Source of the DNA: Ovis canadensis
Lineage: Eukaryota; Chordata; Mammalia; Artiodactyla; Bovidae
Direction of reading: 5' to 3'
DNA: 64,000 nt
NCBI RefSeq assembly: GCF_042477335.2
Contig: NC_091247.1
Location: 7,648,501-7,712,500, forward strand
Under the pieces are notes generated by a model. It saw only the letters and a list, made by a program, of their open reading frames with translations, had not been told where the DNA came from and ran no database searches. Numbering within the stretch: the stretch's first letter is position 1; each line of letters begins with the position of its first letter. A program made the position numbers and the translations under genes. Positions 63,624 through 64,000 of the stretch are shown in pieces.

Positions 63624-64000
63624 CTGTAAGAAAAAGGTGCATTTAACTAGTTCTCCTTCTTGATGTTAACAGTCTGTGACGTGAATTATATCAATAAAGC
63701 TCTTTAAAAAAAAACCTGCCTACTACTACAAGGCATGCTCTCCACGTGTTCATGCGTGCAGTTGACAAACTACTTTTCAATTAGAAGAGTGCTCACAAAT
63801 CATGCTGTTAAGACTACGGAAGAGTAGCTAGAATAAGGAAACCCACAACAATATCAAAAATTAGGACACCACCTATCTCCATGTTGGAAGCACCTTTTAT
63901 AATATTGAAAATATTGCTCAACATCTTTTACTGTTAAGACATCAGACATGCCTACTAGACGGGGAAGGCCTTAAAACTACCCCAACACTGTAAACACTCC
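63624..64000 (-). other. SET: SET intron preceding the first visible exon
   Basis: AT-rich sequence upstream (minus strand) of the acceptor at 63624-63626, open at the window edge. No exon or repeat recognised. Confidence 0.6.

Overview
This window is nuclear DNA from a ruminant, most likely a bovid. It carries the ruminant repeat set (BovB LINE 3' ends, Bov-tA and Bov-A2 SINEs, cetartiodactyl tRNA-derived CHR-type SINEs with CCACCAGGGAAGTCCC ends) plus old mammalian MIR and L1 pieces. Cattle, sheep, goat and relatives cannot be told apart by eye. The gene order matches human 9q34.11 read in reverse, so this is the orthologous segment.

Four protein-coding genes could be assembled exon by exon from reading frame, splice sites and protein recognition. 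ZER1 (+) has a CpG-island promoter and non-coding exon 1 near 3.6-3.73 kb, an 11-kb repeat-rich first intron, 15 coding exons from 14905 to 31655 (766 codons) and a 1.6-kb 3' UTR. ZDHHC12 (+) has 5 coding exons from 37724 to 40859 (267 codons). PKN3 (-) has 22 coding exons from 54533 down to 41431 (889 codons). SET (-) is partial: seven coding exons from 63623 down to 59982, a long 3' UTR to about 58215, and its first exon beyond the right edge. ZDHHC12 and PKN3 are tail to tail, with stop codons 571 bp apart and probably overlapping 3' ends. In all four genes the exon phases join and none shows a frameshift or premature stop.

Between the genes: 1-2670 is a stack of BovB/Bov SINE insertions, including an inverted BovB pair; 33.3-37.4 kb holds a BovB 3' end and several SINEs; 55-58.2 kb holds one composite Bov-tA/BovB copy and otherwise AT-rich sequence with no recognised gene. 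The genes do not form a pathway. ZER1 is a CUL2 ubiquitin-ligase substrate receptor for N-terminal degrons, ZDHHC12 a palmitoyltransferase, PKN3 a Rho-effector AGC kinase, and SET a NAP-family histone chaperone and PP2A inhibitor.

The most unusual structure is inside PKN3 introns. There are two young-looking inverted duplications of MIR-bearing DNA: arms of about 169 bp around a 74-nt spacer at 43728-44139, and arms of about 145 bp around a 38-nt spacer at 48571-48899. A 38-nt third copy of the first arm is embedded in a SINE 580 bp away, and there is a 36-nt tandem duplication at 46400-46471. Together they look like local template-switching scars. No new gene system was seen.
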